From positions 1 to 39,147 of the forward strand of contig JAIXSO010000044.1 of the NCBI GenBank assembly GCA_027484685.1: a stretch of 39,147 nt of DNA. Direction: 5' to 3'. A program made the position numbers and the translations under genes. The first letter of the stretch is position 1; the number at the start of each line of letters is the position of its first letter. Positions 28,966 to 37,184 of this stretch are shown here, in pieces. The notes beneath the pieces are model-generated. The model worked only from the letters and a program-made list of their open reading frames with translations, made no database searches and was not told the DNA's origin. The DNA is from Bacteroidota bacterium. Lineage in GTDB: Bacteria; Bacteroidota; Bacteroidia; UKL13-3.

Positions 28966-30540
28966 ATGAAAATACTAATTTTAGCAATGTTAATGTGTTT
29001 GGCTGTTTTTGGCAAGGCCCAAAACAACCCTCCTACTGTATTTATCAATTCGGCCAATGTTGACGAAATAAATAAAACAGTAACCATTAATTATAATTTG
29101 CAGGATGCGCAAAATGATGCTTGCACAGTGTGGTTAAAGTACTCAAAAGATGGTGGGGTTTATTACGACTCCATTGCAGCTAATTTTATTACTGGTGCCG
29201 CTGGCAATGGCGTTACAGTGGGAAATAACAAATCACTTGTTTGGAATTATTCATCAGTGAGTACAAATATTTACGCAAGCAGAATAAAATTATACGCATC
29301 AGATAACAAAACAGTTAATATAAGTGATTTAGTAAACCAAGTAGATAGCAATTTATTGCGAAGCAACTTAAACTATGTGGCTGGTGTAAGGAATTTAACT
29401 GCATCGCCAATTTTAATTAATAAAGTACGCGATTCAATCGAGGCCAATTTTAAAGCCAATAATTTAGAAACGGAAAAACAATCATTTACATTTAATTCGC
29501 AAACAGGTATAAATATAATTGGCCGTAAAGCTGGAGTTTTTAATGAAGCAAAAACATATATTATTGATGCTCATTACGATGGTGTAGCAAATTCTCCAGG
29601 AGCAGATGATAATGGCAGTGGAGTGGTTGGTTTGCTAGAAGCAGCGCGTATTTTAAGTAAATACAATTTTGAAAACTCCATTAAATTTATTGGTTTTGAT
29701 TTTGAAGAACCAGGTTTAATTGGAAGTTTACGATACAACCAAAATGGAATTAAGCCTTATGAAGTAATCAATGGCGTTTTAAACTTTGAAATGATTGGGT
29801 ATTATACCAATAAAGTTAATTCACAAAGCACTCCAACAGGATTTAACTTATTATTTCCTGAAACTTATAATTCACTAGCAGCCGATAGTTTCAGAGGTAA
29901 TTTTTTAGTAGTTTGTGGCAATACCAACTCTAACTCACTAACCAATGCGTTTTTAAATGCAACCACCAATTATGTTCCACAATTAAAAGCATTGAGTGTA
30001 GAAGTTCCTCAAAATGGGCAAATAGCCCCTGATTTTAGGCGTAGCGACCATGCTATGTTTTGGGATAATAATATAAAAGCATTGATGCTAACCGATGGTG
30101 CCGATACACGCAACAAAGCTTATCATACAGCAGGCGATTCAATTGGTAATTTGAATTTTACCTTTATGAGCAATATAGTAAAAGCTACTATTGCCACAGC
30201 GGCTACTTTGGCAAAACCAATTAGCGCAGGCTTTGCAGAGTTTGACATATCGCCATTGAGCAATAACGAACTACACAAACATCAATTTCCAGCCGAAGTT
30301 ACCATTTATCCTAACCCCAATAATGGAATTTTGAATCTCCATATAAACGCTTTAGAAAACTTGGCAACTGAAATTACTATTTTTGATTTAGCCGGAAATG
30401 AAGTTTTTTCAAAGCAATTATTTATAAAAAAAGGTAAGGAAAGTTATACCATTAAACTTAATAATTTAAAAGCAGGTAATTATATTTTACTAATGAAAGA
30501 AGGAAATGCCAGCTTAAGTAAAATACTCACCATTAATTAA
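28966..30540 (+). CDS. Secreted M28-family zinc peptidase with T9SS type A tail
   Basis: 524 residues. Signal peptide MKILILAMLMCLAVFGKAQ. A beta domain (about 20-110; VNISDLVNQVDSN follows) precedes the peptidase core. Metal and catalytic motifs of M28: DAHYDGVANSPGADDNGSG (His near 203, bridging Asp near 213), GFDFEEPGLIGS (catalytic Glu-Glu near 248), NFEMIGYYTN (metal Glu or Asp region) and YHTAGDSIGNL (His near 387). The C-terminal sorting domain covers about 440-524: TIYPNPNNGILNLHI, ITIFDLAGNEVF, GNYILLMKEGN. Expected: an aminopeptidase delivered to the cell surface or medium by T9SS. Nothing is missing. Confidence 0.93.
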   Translation: MKILILAMLMCLAVFGKAQNNPPTVFINSANVDEINKTVTINYNLQDAQNDACTVWLKYSKDGGVYYDSIAANFITGAAGNGVTVGNNKSLVWNYSSVSTNIYASRIKLYASDNKTVNISDLVNQVDSNLLRSNLNYVAGVRNLTASPILINKVRDSIEANFKANNLETEKQSFTFNSQTGINIIGRKAGVFNEAKTYIIDAHYDGVANSPGADDNGSGVVGLLEAARILSKYNFENSIKFIGFDFEEPGLIGSLRYNQNGIKPYEVINGVLNFEMIGYYTNKVNSQSTPTGFNLLFPETYNSLAADSFRGNFLVVCGNTNSNSLTNAFLNATTNYVPQLKALSVEVPQNGQIAPDFRRSDHAMFWDNNIKALMLTDGADTRNKAYHTAGDSIGNLNFTFMSNIVKATIATAATLAKPISAGFAEFDISPLSNNELHKHQFPAEVTIYPNPNNGILNLHINALENLATEITIFDLAGNEVFSKQLFIKKGKESYTIKLNNLKAGNYILLMKEGNASLSKILTIN

Positions 30541-30553
30541 ACGCAATAAACTA

Positions 30554-30590
30554 AAAAATGGCTGCCTGAATTTTCAGAGCAGCCATTTTT
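30554..30590. terminator. Bidirectional intrinsic terminator
   Basis: AAAAATGGCTGC and GCAGCCATTTTT form a perfect 12-bp stem, continued by CTGAA/TTCAG inside. A- and T-runs on both sides serve the M28 gene (plus) and gldC (minus), which converge here. Confidence 0.9.
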
Positions 30591-30609
30591 ATTTGTTTAA
30601 CAAGTAATG

Positions 30610-30954
30610 TTAGTGTTGGTGGTCAGGGCCAAATATTTCGGTTTTATGACCAAAATGATGTGCAAACTCTCTAATTTCATCTGCTACTTCTTTGTTATTA
30701 GTAGCTCTTTCGTAAGTATCGCCTAAGGTAGCAAGTGTTTGAAACATAAATAAATTCATTTCATCTACTTGCATTTCGTTTGTCCAAAGGTCAATTCGCA
30801 TGGCATTTTGTTGTAATCCATCAAATAATGAAAGCAAAACAGCTTTGGCAGGTTGTTGTCCATCAAAATCAGCATCATCAGCATCCCATTTAATCATGGT
30901 TGGCATGTTTGTTTCATCAATTTCTACATCTATTCTTATTTGTGATTTTTTCAT
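30610..30954 (-). CDS. gldC: Gliding-motility protein GldC
   Basis: 114 residues. MKKSQIRIDVEIDETNMPTM then IKWDADDADFDGQQPAKAVL and RIDLWTNEMQVDEMNLFMFQ, closing with EFAHHFGHKTEIFG. The W-x-A-x-D motif, the KAVLLSLFDG helix and the EMNxFMFQTL helix are the GldC pattern, and the length fits. GldC is a small cytosolic protein needed for efficient gliding in flavobacteria and also present in many non-gliding Bacteroidota. Its presence agrees with the three T9SS sorting domains in this window. It has its own terminator shared with the convergent peptidase gene. Confidence 0.9.
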   Translation of the reverse strand: MKKSQIRIDVEIDETNMPTMIKWDADDADFDGQQPAKAVLLSLFDGLQQNAMRIDLWTNEMQVDEMNLFMFQTLATLGDTYERATNNKEVADEIREFAHHFGHKTEIFGPDHQH

Positions 30955-31095
30955 TTACGTTTAGTTTATAGGTTGATTGGTTAATTAAGTTAATTGGATT
31001 GATTGGTTTATTGGTTAAATGGTTGGAATACTTCGCAAATCACATTTCACATTTTACATTTTACAATTCACAAATCATAATTCAAAAATCTGAAA

Positions 31096-32457
31096 TCAGC
31101 TTATAGCTTCAATCAAATCTTGTTTGGTAATAATATGTACTTGATTCATTAAATCTTTAACCAACACAGCTGCATTATCTTTGGTAATTAGGCGAGAAAC
31201 TTCTTCCATGCTAGCTTTTGCATCTACAAAAGGGAAAGCGCTGCTCATCACTTCACTAACCATTTTTTGTTTCAATTCATGGTTTTCCATTAACATGCTA
31301 AATAAAGTGGTATCGTTTAATGAGCCAACAAATTCGCCTGCCTCATTGGTTACAGGTAATTGAGAAATGAAGAATTTTTTCATTAATTGAACCGCTGCGC
31401 CTACTGTATCTGTGGTTTTAGCAGTAACTAATTTTTGGTGTTTATGGCCTTCAATTAAGTTAATTGCTCTTGTTTGTTCTGTTAATAAAAATCCTCTATC
31501 GCGCATCCAATCATCGTTAAACATTTTGCCTAAATAACGTGTACCATGGTCATGAAAAATAACTACTACTACATCGTCTTTTTTAAACATATGTTTCATT
31601 TGCATGATACCTGCTAAAGCTGATCCTGCCGAATTGCCAACAAAAATTCCTTCTTCACGCGGAATTCTGCGGGTCATCATGGCTGCATCTTTATCGGTTA
31701 CTTTTTCAAAATGATCAATTAAATCAAAATTGACGTTAGCAGGTAAAAAATCTTCTCCAATACCTTCGGTTATGTAAGGGTAAATTTCATTTTTATCAAA
31801 AATGCCAGTTTCCTTGTATTTTTTAAATACCGAACCATAAGTATCAATACCAAAAGCTTTAATATTAGGATTTTGCTCTTTTAAATATTTAGCTGTTCCG
31901 CAAATGGTTCCACCTGTTCCCACTCCTACTACTAAATGTGTAATTTTGCCTTCGGTTTGTTCCCAAATTTCGGGTCCAGTTTGTTCGTAATGTGCTTGAG
32001 AGTTCGAAAGGTTATCGTATTGATTCGGCTTCCATGAATTTGGCACTTCGTTAATCAATCTACTTGATACTGAGTAATATGAACGAGGATCTTCTGGCTC
32101 TACATCTGTTGGGCAAACAATGACCTCAGCTCCAAATGCTTTTAAAGCATCCACTTTTTCTTTACTTTGTTTATCAGTAGTAGTAAAAATACATTTATAA
32201 CCTTTAATAACTGCAGCTATGGCTAACCCCATACCAGTATTTCCGCTTGTTCCCTCAATAATAGTTCCACCAGGCTTTAATCTTCCATCGCGTTCGGCAT
32301 CTTCAATCATTTTAAGTGCCATTCTATCTTTTATACTATTACCAGGGTTAGATGTTTCTATTTTTGCTAAAACCGTGCAAGGTAAGTCTTTAACTATATT
32401 ATTTAGTTTTACCAATGGCGTATTACCAATGGTTTCTAATACGTTGTTTTTCCACAT
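31096..32457 (-). CDS. Cystathionine beta-synthase (PLP domain + tandem CBS domains)
   Basis: 453 residues. The PLP fold of the beta-family covers about 1-325: GNTPLVKLN, NPGNSIKDRMALKMIEDAE with PLP-binding Lys43, EGTSGNTGMGLAIA, GVGTGGTICGTAKYL and GNSAGSALAG. Two CBS domains fill about 335-453 (RAINLIEGHKHQKLV, TVGAAVQLMKKFFISQLPVT, VMSSAFPFVDAKASMEEVSR). The TSGNTG motif and C-terminal CBS pair favour cystathionine beta-synthase over plain cysteine synthase CysK, which lacks CBS domains. It joins serine and homocysteine in reverse transsulfuration; the CBS pair is a probable nucleotide or SAdoMet sensor. The heme domain of animal enzymes is absent. Confidence 0.9.
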   Translation of the reverse strand: MWKNNVLETIGNTPLVKLNNIVKDLPCTVLAKIETSNPGNSIKDRMALKMIEDAERDGRLKPGGTIIEGTSGNTGMGLAIAAVIKGYKCIFTTTDKQSKEKVDALKAFGAEVIVCPTDVEPEDPRSYYSVSSRLINEVPNSWKPNQYDNLSNSQAHYEQTGPEIWEQTEGKITHLVVGVGTGGTICGTAKYLKEQNPNIKAFGIDTYGSVFKKYKETGIFDKNEIYPYITEGIGEDFLPANVNFDLIDHFEKVTDKDAAMMTRRIPREEGIFVGNSAGSALAGIMQMKHMFKKDDVVVVIFHDHGTRYLGKMFNDDWMRDRGFLLTEQTRAINLIEGHKHQKLVTAKTTDTVGAAVQLMKKFFISQLPVTNEAGEFVGSLNDTTLFSMLMENHELKQKMVSEVMSSAFPFVDAKASMEEVSRLITKDNAAVLVKDLMNQVHIITKQDLIEAIS

Positions 32458-32514
32458 GGTGGCAAACTTAGCAATACTATACTTGAATACAAAACAATTT
32501 ATTGTTTGTAATTA

Positions 32515-33492
32515 TTAATGATCTAAAGGACGTCTTTTAATCATACCACCTTTGGTATCTTTTACACTATTCATTACCACAAAGGCTGTTGGTTCTATTT
32601 TTTCAATTTCCGTATTTAATTTGTTTAATTCCAAACGAGTAACAACTGTGTAAATGATTTCAACTTCTTCGGTTTCGCCACGTTTTCCATAACCTCTTTT
32701 TCCGCTATACACAGTAACACCTCTACCCATGGTGGAAATTATCATTTCCCTAATTTCTTCACTATGAGATGATACTATAGTTACACCAATATATTCTTCA
32801 ATACCTTCTACTATAAAATCTAAGGTTTTAGAAGCGGCTAAATAAGTAATCATAGAGTAAAGAGCCACTTCAATACCTAAAAGATAAGCTGCTGCACCAA
32901 AAATAATTACATTTATAATAATGATTATATCGCCAATGGTAGTGCCTAATTTTTTACTTAAAAAAATGGCCAAAACTTCAGTTCCGTCAATTACAGCGCC
33001 ACCTCTAATGGCAAAGCCAATACCAGCGCCTAGAAAAAAACCACCAAAAACTGCAACCAATAAATTATCGTTGGTAATATTAGGAAAAGTAACCAAAGCC
33101 AAAACAGCAGAAAGACCTGCAATGGCTAATGCGGTTTTTACAGCAAATTGTTTTCCCATTACATGGTAAGCCAATATAATAAACGGGATATTTATACCAA
33201 TTATAAGCATGTAAAGAGGTATTTTGGTAATAGCCGAAATTAACAACGAAATACCAGTTGCTCCCCCATCAATAAAATGGTTGGTGAGTAAAAATCCTTT
33301 AAAACCAAACGATGCAGAAAAGATTCCGACTGTTATTAAAATGAAATCTTTAAGGTAACGTTTAGTAACAATTGACAGCTCGCGGTAGCCTTTTGCTAAT
33401 TCAAAACTCGATAAAGCTTGCGGATTAAATTCTTTATTTTTATTTGGCTTTAAGATTGTTCTAATGATTAAATTTTTCAAGAATGCATTCAT
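32515..33492 (-). CDS. YitT-family membrane protein (DUF2179)
   Basis: 325 residues. A basic cytosolic N-terminus of about 45 residues is followed by about five to six membrane segments between 48 and 225 (FILITVGIFSASFGFKGFLL, MLIIGINIPFIILAYHVM, LLVAVFGGFFLGAGIGFAIR, IIIINVIIFGAAAYLLG). The loop GGATGISLLI (77-86) and GAVIDGTEVLAIFLSK are marks of the YitT membrane domain. A C-terminal cytosolic DUF2179 domain (about 230-315, GVTIVSSHSEEIREMI and EIIYTVVTRLELNKL) completes it. The family's function is unsettled. It follows cystathionine beta-synthase tail to start (57 bp from its start codon), so they may share a transcript. Confidence 0.9.
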   Translation of the reverse strand: MNAFLKNLIIRTILKPNKNKEFNPQALSSFELAKGYRELSIVTKRYLKDFILITVGIFSASFGFKGFLLTNHFIDGGATGISLLISAITKIPLYMLIIGINIPFIILAYHVMGKQFAVKTALAIAGLSAVLALVTFPNITNDNLLVAVFGGFFLGAGIGFAIRGGAVIDGTEVLAIFLSKKLGTTIGDIIIIINVIIFGAAAYLLGIEVALYSMITYLAASKTLDFIVEGIEEYIGVTIVSSHSEEIREMIISTMGRGVTVYSGKRGYGKRGETEEVEIIYTVVTRLELNKLNTEIEKIEPTAFVVMNSVKDTKGGMIKRRPLDH

Positions 33493-33526
33493 AATATTAA
33501 CAATAAAATTTACAATATGTAGATTT

Positions 33527-33569
33527 AAAAAACTTTACAAGCCATTTAATAAATTAAATGGCTTGTAAA
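33527..33569 (-). terminator. Intrinsic terminator after the SMR gene (minus strand)
   Basis: A perfect 17-bp inverted repeat (TTTACAAGCCATTTAAT and ATTAAATGGCTTGTAAA) separated by 2 nt, followed on the minus strand by a G and six T. It lies 42 bp upstream of the YitT start codon, so it would cut the SMR transcript before YitT. Confidence 0.85.
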
Positions 33570-33653
33570 ATAATTCAATATTAGTATTCTTTTCAAAACT
33601 TATATTATTTTACAATAGTTCAAATCAATATTTACACAATTATGATTATTAAA

Positions 33654-33980
33654 TTAATGTGAAACTGCTTTTAGTCCTATTATTGAGCCAATTAATGTAA
33701 TAATAAAAAATACTCTCCAAAAGTCTGCTGGTTCTTTAAATATAAAAATTCCGACTAGAACAGTGCCTACTGCCCCAATGCCTGTCCAAACTGCATAGGC
33801 AGTTCCTATGGGCAAAGTTTGTGTTACTTTATAAAGTAATAACATGCTTACTGCTAAACAAGCAAAAAAACCAACTAACCATAAAGAGGCCGTTGTGCCA
33901 ACATTTTCGCGTGCTTTTGCTAAGCATGTAGCAAAACCAACTTCAAATAATCCTGCAATTACTAGTATTATCCAATTCAT
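33654..33980 (-). CDS. SMR-family transporter, SugE/Gdx-like
   Basis: 108 residues and four membrane segments. MNWIILVIAGLFEVGFATCL carries the essential Glu13 of small multidrug resistance proteins. PIGTAYAVWTGIGAVGTVLV is the SugE/Gdx-type signature, distinct from the EmrE 'AIxYAxWxGxGxVLI' form, and the end (LIGSIIGLKAVSH) also matches SugE. Proteins of this branch export guanidinium or quaternary ammonium ions in exchange for protons as dual-topology dimers. No guanidine riboswitch could be made out in the 240 bp upstream. Single gene with its own terminator. Confidence 0.92.
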   Translation of the reverse strand: MNWIILVIAGLFEVGFATCLAKARENVGTTASLWLVGFFACLAVSMLLLYKVTQTLPIGTAYAVWTGIGAVGTVLVGIFIFKEPADFWRVFFIITLIGSIIGLKAVSH

Positions 33981-34198
33981 TAACTTTTATTTAGTTAGCA
34001 AAATTAACCCAATTTAAAATTTACCCTAATTTTTTATATTGATTGTTAATTTAGTTTTTTATGTAAAAAAAACTAAGACATTAGCCCAACCAATACCGTA
34101 AGTTAACAATTAAAACATTAATTATTAATATTTTGTAACTAACATCGCAAAACATAATATACCTACTTATAGGTATTTTATAAACCAATTTATAACTA

Positions 34199-34206
34199 TA
34201 GTTTTG
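34199..34206 (+). promoter_or_regulatory. Putative -7 box of the barrel/lipoprotein operon
   Basis: TAGTTTTG fits TAnnTTTG and lies 15 bp before the ATG at 34222. The -33 region has no clear TTTG. The rest of the 241-bp gap from 33981 shows only AT-rich sequence. Confidence 0.4.
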
Positions 34207-34221
34207 ACTAAACTTTAAAAC

Positions 34222-35073
34222 ATGAAAAAAACACTGCTCAAACTGCTGTTGCTATGTGCTGTAATTTTGGTAAACAACCAATTACAAGCGCAAACCAAAA
34301 ATGCCAAAGATTCCTCATCGGTAACCTCTGATGATGACGATGAAGATGATGAAGAAATGCAAGCTGTAATAAAAGAAAAGGAGCGACTTGCCAAGCAAAT
34401 GGCTACTGATTCTACCCAAAAAGCGTTAAAAGCTGCCAGAAATTCAAATAATATTTCAAGTGAAATTACATTTGGAAGTAATTGGGCGCTAAGCATTGGT
34501 GTTGGGACATTGGGTTTTGGTGGAACCATCAACAAAAAAATATCCAATCATTTTACAGTAAATTTGGGTTACTACCAAGGAAACTTAAACCAAAGTGCGG
34601 AAACCACATTTGGTAATGACAAAGTTAGTATTGACGCCAATATAAAAGTGGGAGCAGCAGTATTACTTTTCGATTACCATCCTTCCGTTAACTCTTCGTT
34701 TAGATTTACCTTTGGAGCAGCATATAACTTAAATAACTATAATGTTGATATTACACCAAAAGGAGACCAAAGCTACGGTTTAATTATTTACAATAGTGAC
34801 CAAGTAGGTAAAATAAATTTTGACATTAAAGGTGCAAACGTGGCTCCTTATTTAGGAATTGGATTTGGAAATGCGGTACCCAAAAGACGTGTTGGTGTTG
34901 GGTTTGACTTAGGTGCATTTTACCATGGCAATCCTCAAACAAAACTAAGTGCGACAGGTTCATTTGAACCAAGCAATAATGAAGAAAACAGTGCTACTTT
35001 ACAACGTGCATTCGAAGGAAATAATGTTTATTTCTTTTTAAATTTAAAACTAAACATAAAACTAATAAAATAA
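34222..35073 (+). CDS. Outer-membrane beta-barrel protein with acidic N-terminal tract
   Basis: 283 residues. Signal peptide MKKTLLKLLLLCAVILVN up to LQAQ. The mature N-terminus has a strongly acidic stretch (SDDDDEDDEE, about 36-45) followed by a charged helix (AVIKEKERLAKQM). From about 85 to the end there are alternating strands with Gly/aromatic patterns (NWALSIGVGTLGFGGTI, FTVNLGYYQGNL, SSFRFTFGAAYNLNNYNV, GVGFDLGAFYHG). The protein ends in strands FFLNLKLNIKLIK, compatible with an 8-10 strand barrel of the OMP_b-brl type. No transport substrate can be given. The lipoprotein gene at 35078 starts 4 bp after the stop, so they form an operon and may form a complex. Confidence 0.8.
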   Translation: MKKTLLKLLLLCAVILVNNQLQAQTKNAKDSSSVTSDDDDEDDEEMQAVIKEKERLAKQMATDSTQKALKAARNSNNISSEITFGSNWALSIGVGTLGFGGTINKKISNHFTVNLGYYQGNLNQSAETTFGNDKVSIDANIKVGAAVLLFDYHPSVNSSFRFTFGAAYNLNNYNVDITPKGDQSYGLIIYNSDQVGKINFDIKGANVAPYLGIGFGNAVPKRRVGVGFDLGAFYHGNPQTKLSATGSFEPSNNEENSATLQRAFEGNNVYFFLNLKLNIKLIK

Positions 35074-35077
35074 TCGT

Positions 35078-37063
35078 ATGAAAAATAAAATTTACTTAGT
35101 AAGCTTATTGTGTTTGCTAACAATAGCAAGCTTTCAATGCAAAAGCCCGGTTGATGAACTAAATAAGTTTAAGTTAAATTTAAATGGAAAACTTGCAGAT
35201 CCTTTAGTTAAGCTAAAGTTTAATTCAAACGATTTAGCTAATCAAGAAGTTAAAAATGTAAGTATTACCATTTCTGGCCAAGATGCAAAACATATTTTTG
35301 ATGCAAACGGATTGTATAATTTTCCTGCAAAGGCAGGTATTATTGATTTAATTTTAGATCCTAGCGCCTACCCTACTAACGAAAATCCAATTGTGTTTAC
35401 AGTAGAAGCAAATGCTGAAAATTGCGCTCCCATTAAACAAGATGTTTATATTTTCTCTAAAACTCAAAAATTTGAAGTAACTCTTACTTTTAAAAGTAAT
35501 ACAAACTTGCCAAGTAATATTACTTTCAAATCTGTTGATTTAACATTTTTAGGCAAAAAAGCGATTGATACGGTAAGTTTTGATATGACTCGCGCTGATG
35601 GCGTAAAGTTTAAAGTAAAATACCCAACCGATGGATTAACTTTTATAAGACGCACTAATAAAAGGTTTAAAATTGGAGAGCAAATTAGAATAGAAGCAGA
35701 AACCAGAGATACTACCGAAATATTAGTAGATACTACCAAATTGGTAAAAGAAGAAATAAAAGAAATTATTGGAGTGCAAACTTATAATGGTCAAGTAGTT
35801 AATGAATATAAAGTAACGGGCTACAAAATGGTTCCAACTCAAAGTGTTACTGTGAAAAAGATATTTTTAGGATATAGAATAAAAGATACTGTTCCTATTT
35901 ATGAAATGCGCACTGTTATTGATACTATTCCATTTGGTAATGTTAAAGCACATATTTATAGCCAAAGCGATTTTATGGAAAATGGCTTTTTTGATGAGTT
36001 AGGAAATTACATTGAAAAACCACGCTATTTTTCAGGTGTTGTTGGTATGCCAGAAGTTTATTTATATGCTAATAACGATTATTACAATAGTGTAATTCCT
36101 GTTTATTCAAATGCAAATGGTGGAAGTATAATTGAGTGTACTTTACCAAATAAACAGTTTAATAACTTGTTTTATTCGGGCATAGCTCAGTCAGAAAAAG
36201 GAGACTATTACTATACAATAAAAAGAGCTATTCAATTGAACGATTTAAATGATTTTAAATTAACACCCGAAGGAAATTACACTTTTACTTTTAGAGATAA
36301 ATTAATTGATGGAAGATATTTTTTATATAAAACCTCAGAAACTGGTTGTGGCTATAGTACAATTAATGTTCAAATGCCTTCAATTGATTTTACTACAGGC
36401 ATTTTTGCTCAAGTTTCTGTAAATGGAAAATACTCAAGCTACTCTTACAGTGTAAATGAAAAAATTTCAGAGTTTAGAGTTCCAACATTTAATGGAGATT
36501 ATACAGTTAGTTCATATGTAAATCATATGGATAATATTTGCGCTCGTAATCCTACTTTATACCAAAGTACAACTTCAGTTAATTTATGTAATTATTTAAC
36601 CACACCATATAACTTTACTGTTTTATACAATAGCGAAGATTATATTAAAACATTACCTCCATTTTTACCTGTAAAACTTACTGCTAAAATTCAATGTAGT
36701 GGAGGAAATTATGTAATTCCTCCCGATTTAACTTTATACTACAGAAAAATTGATTGTTGGAGAGGTAACTTGGATTACGCAAACTACAGTTCAGTTAAGT
36801 TAGTTGATGGGACAATTAGTTCAAATGCATTTCAAAAAGACCAAACTTACGAAATACGCTACGATAGAGTTTCTGATTTAGGTAATGAACTCAGAATATA
36901 TGACACTATTACTTTTAACAGCAATTTACCTAACCAAGTTATTAGAGATGAAGCCTCACAATATTGGGAAGGTACAATTAAGTTTAATGGACAATCATTC
37001 AATATTGATTTTGTGTTTGATAACCGTAAACTGAAATATAAAATTAATGGTTGTGGAGAATAG
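35078..37063 (+). CDS. Large lipoprotein of unknown function (661 aa)
   Basis: MKNKIYLVSLLCLLTIASFQC then KSPVDE: a lipoprotein-like signal, but the lipobox SFQC has Gln at -1 instead of Gly/Ala/Ser, so lipidation at Cys21 is not certain. The mature part is Thr/Asn/Tyr-rich and beta-like throughout, with no membrane segments. An early Ig-like domain (about 25-135; NFPAKAGIIDLILDPSAYPT) and later strands (YSYSVNEKISEFRVPTFNG) suggest a chain of beta domains. Two Cys pairs lie near the end (CSGGNYVIPP, IDCWRGNL). No family was recognised. Close coupling with the barrel gene upstream suggests a surface lipoprotein. A strong terminator follows the stop. Confidence 0.8.
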   Translation: MKNKIYLVSLLCLLTIASFQCKSPVDELNKFKLNLNGKLADPLVKLKFNSNDLANQEVKNVSITISGQDAKHIFDANGLYNFPAKAGIIDLILDPSAYPTNENPIVFTVEANAENCAPIKQDVYIFSKTQKFEVTLTFKSNTNLPSNITFKSVDLTFLGKKAIDTVSFDMTRADGVKFKVKYPTDGLTFIRRTNKRFKIGEQIRIEAETRDTTEILVDTTKLVKEEIKEIIGVQTYNGQVVNEYKVTGYKMVPTQSVTVKKIFLGYRIKDTVPIYEMRTVIDTIPFGNVKAHIYSQSDFMENGFFDELGNYIEKPRYFSGVVGMPEVYLYANNDYYNSVIPVYSNANGGSIIECTLPNKQFNNLFYSGIAQSEKGDYYYTIKRAIQLNDLNDFKLTPEGNYTFTFRDKLIDGRYFLYKTSETGCGYSTINVQMPSIDFTTGIFAQVSVNGKYSSYSYSVNEKISEFRVPTFNGDYTVSSYVNHMDNICARNPTLYQSTTSVNLCNYLTTPYNFTVLYNSEDYIKTLPPFLPVKLTAKIQCSGGNYVIPPDLTLYYRKIDCWRGNLDYANYSSVKLVDGTISSNAFQKDQTYEIRYDRVSDLGNELRIYDTITFNSNLPNQVIRDEASQYWEGTIKFNGQSFNIDFVFDNRKLKYKINGCGE

Positions 37064-37084
37064 CCATAATATAAAACTTTACTT

Positions 37085-37110
37085 AAAGCCCTCCCCGTGA
37101 GGGCTTTTTT
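37085..37110 (+). terminator. Intrinsic terminator after the barrel/lipoprotein operon
   Basis: AAAGCCCTC and GAGGGCTTT form a 9-bp stem over CCCGT, followed by TTT. It lies 22 bp after the stop of the lipoprotein gene. Confidence 0.9.
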
Positions 37111-37184
37111 ATGCCATTATTTTTATGAAATTAATACTATAAAAAACCATAATAATAAAATATTTTCGTAGCAGATAGATAATC

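Noticed and set aside
33981-34221. Guanidine riboswitch upstream of the SugE-like gene
   Set aside because: Scanning the 240 bp on the minus strand gave no conserved aptamer-like stems, only AT-rich sequence.
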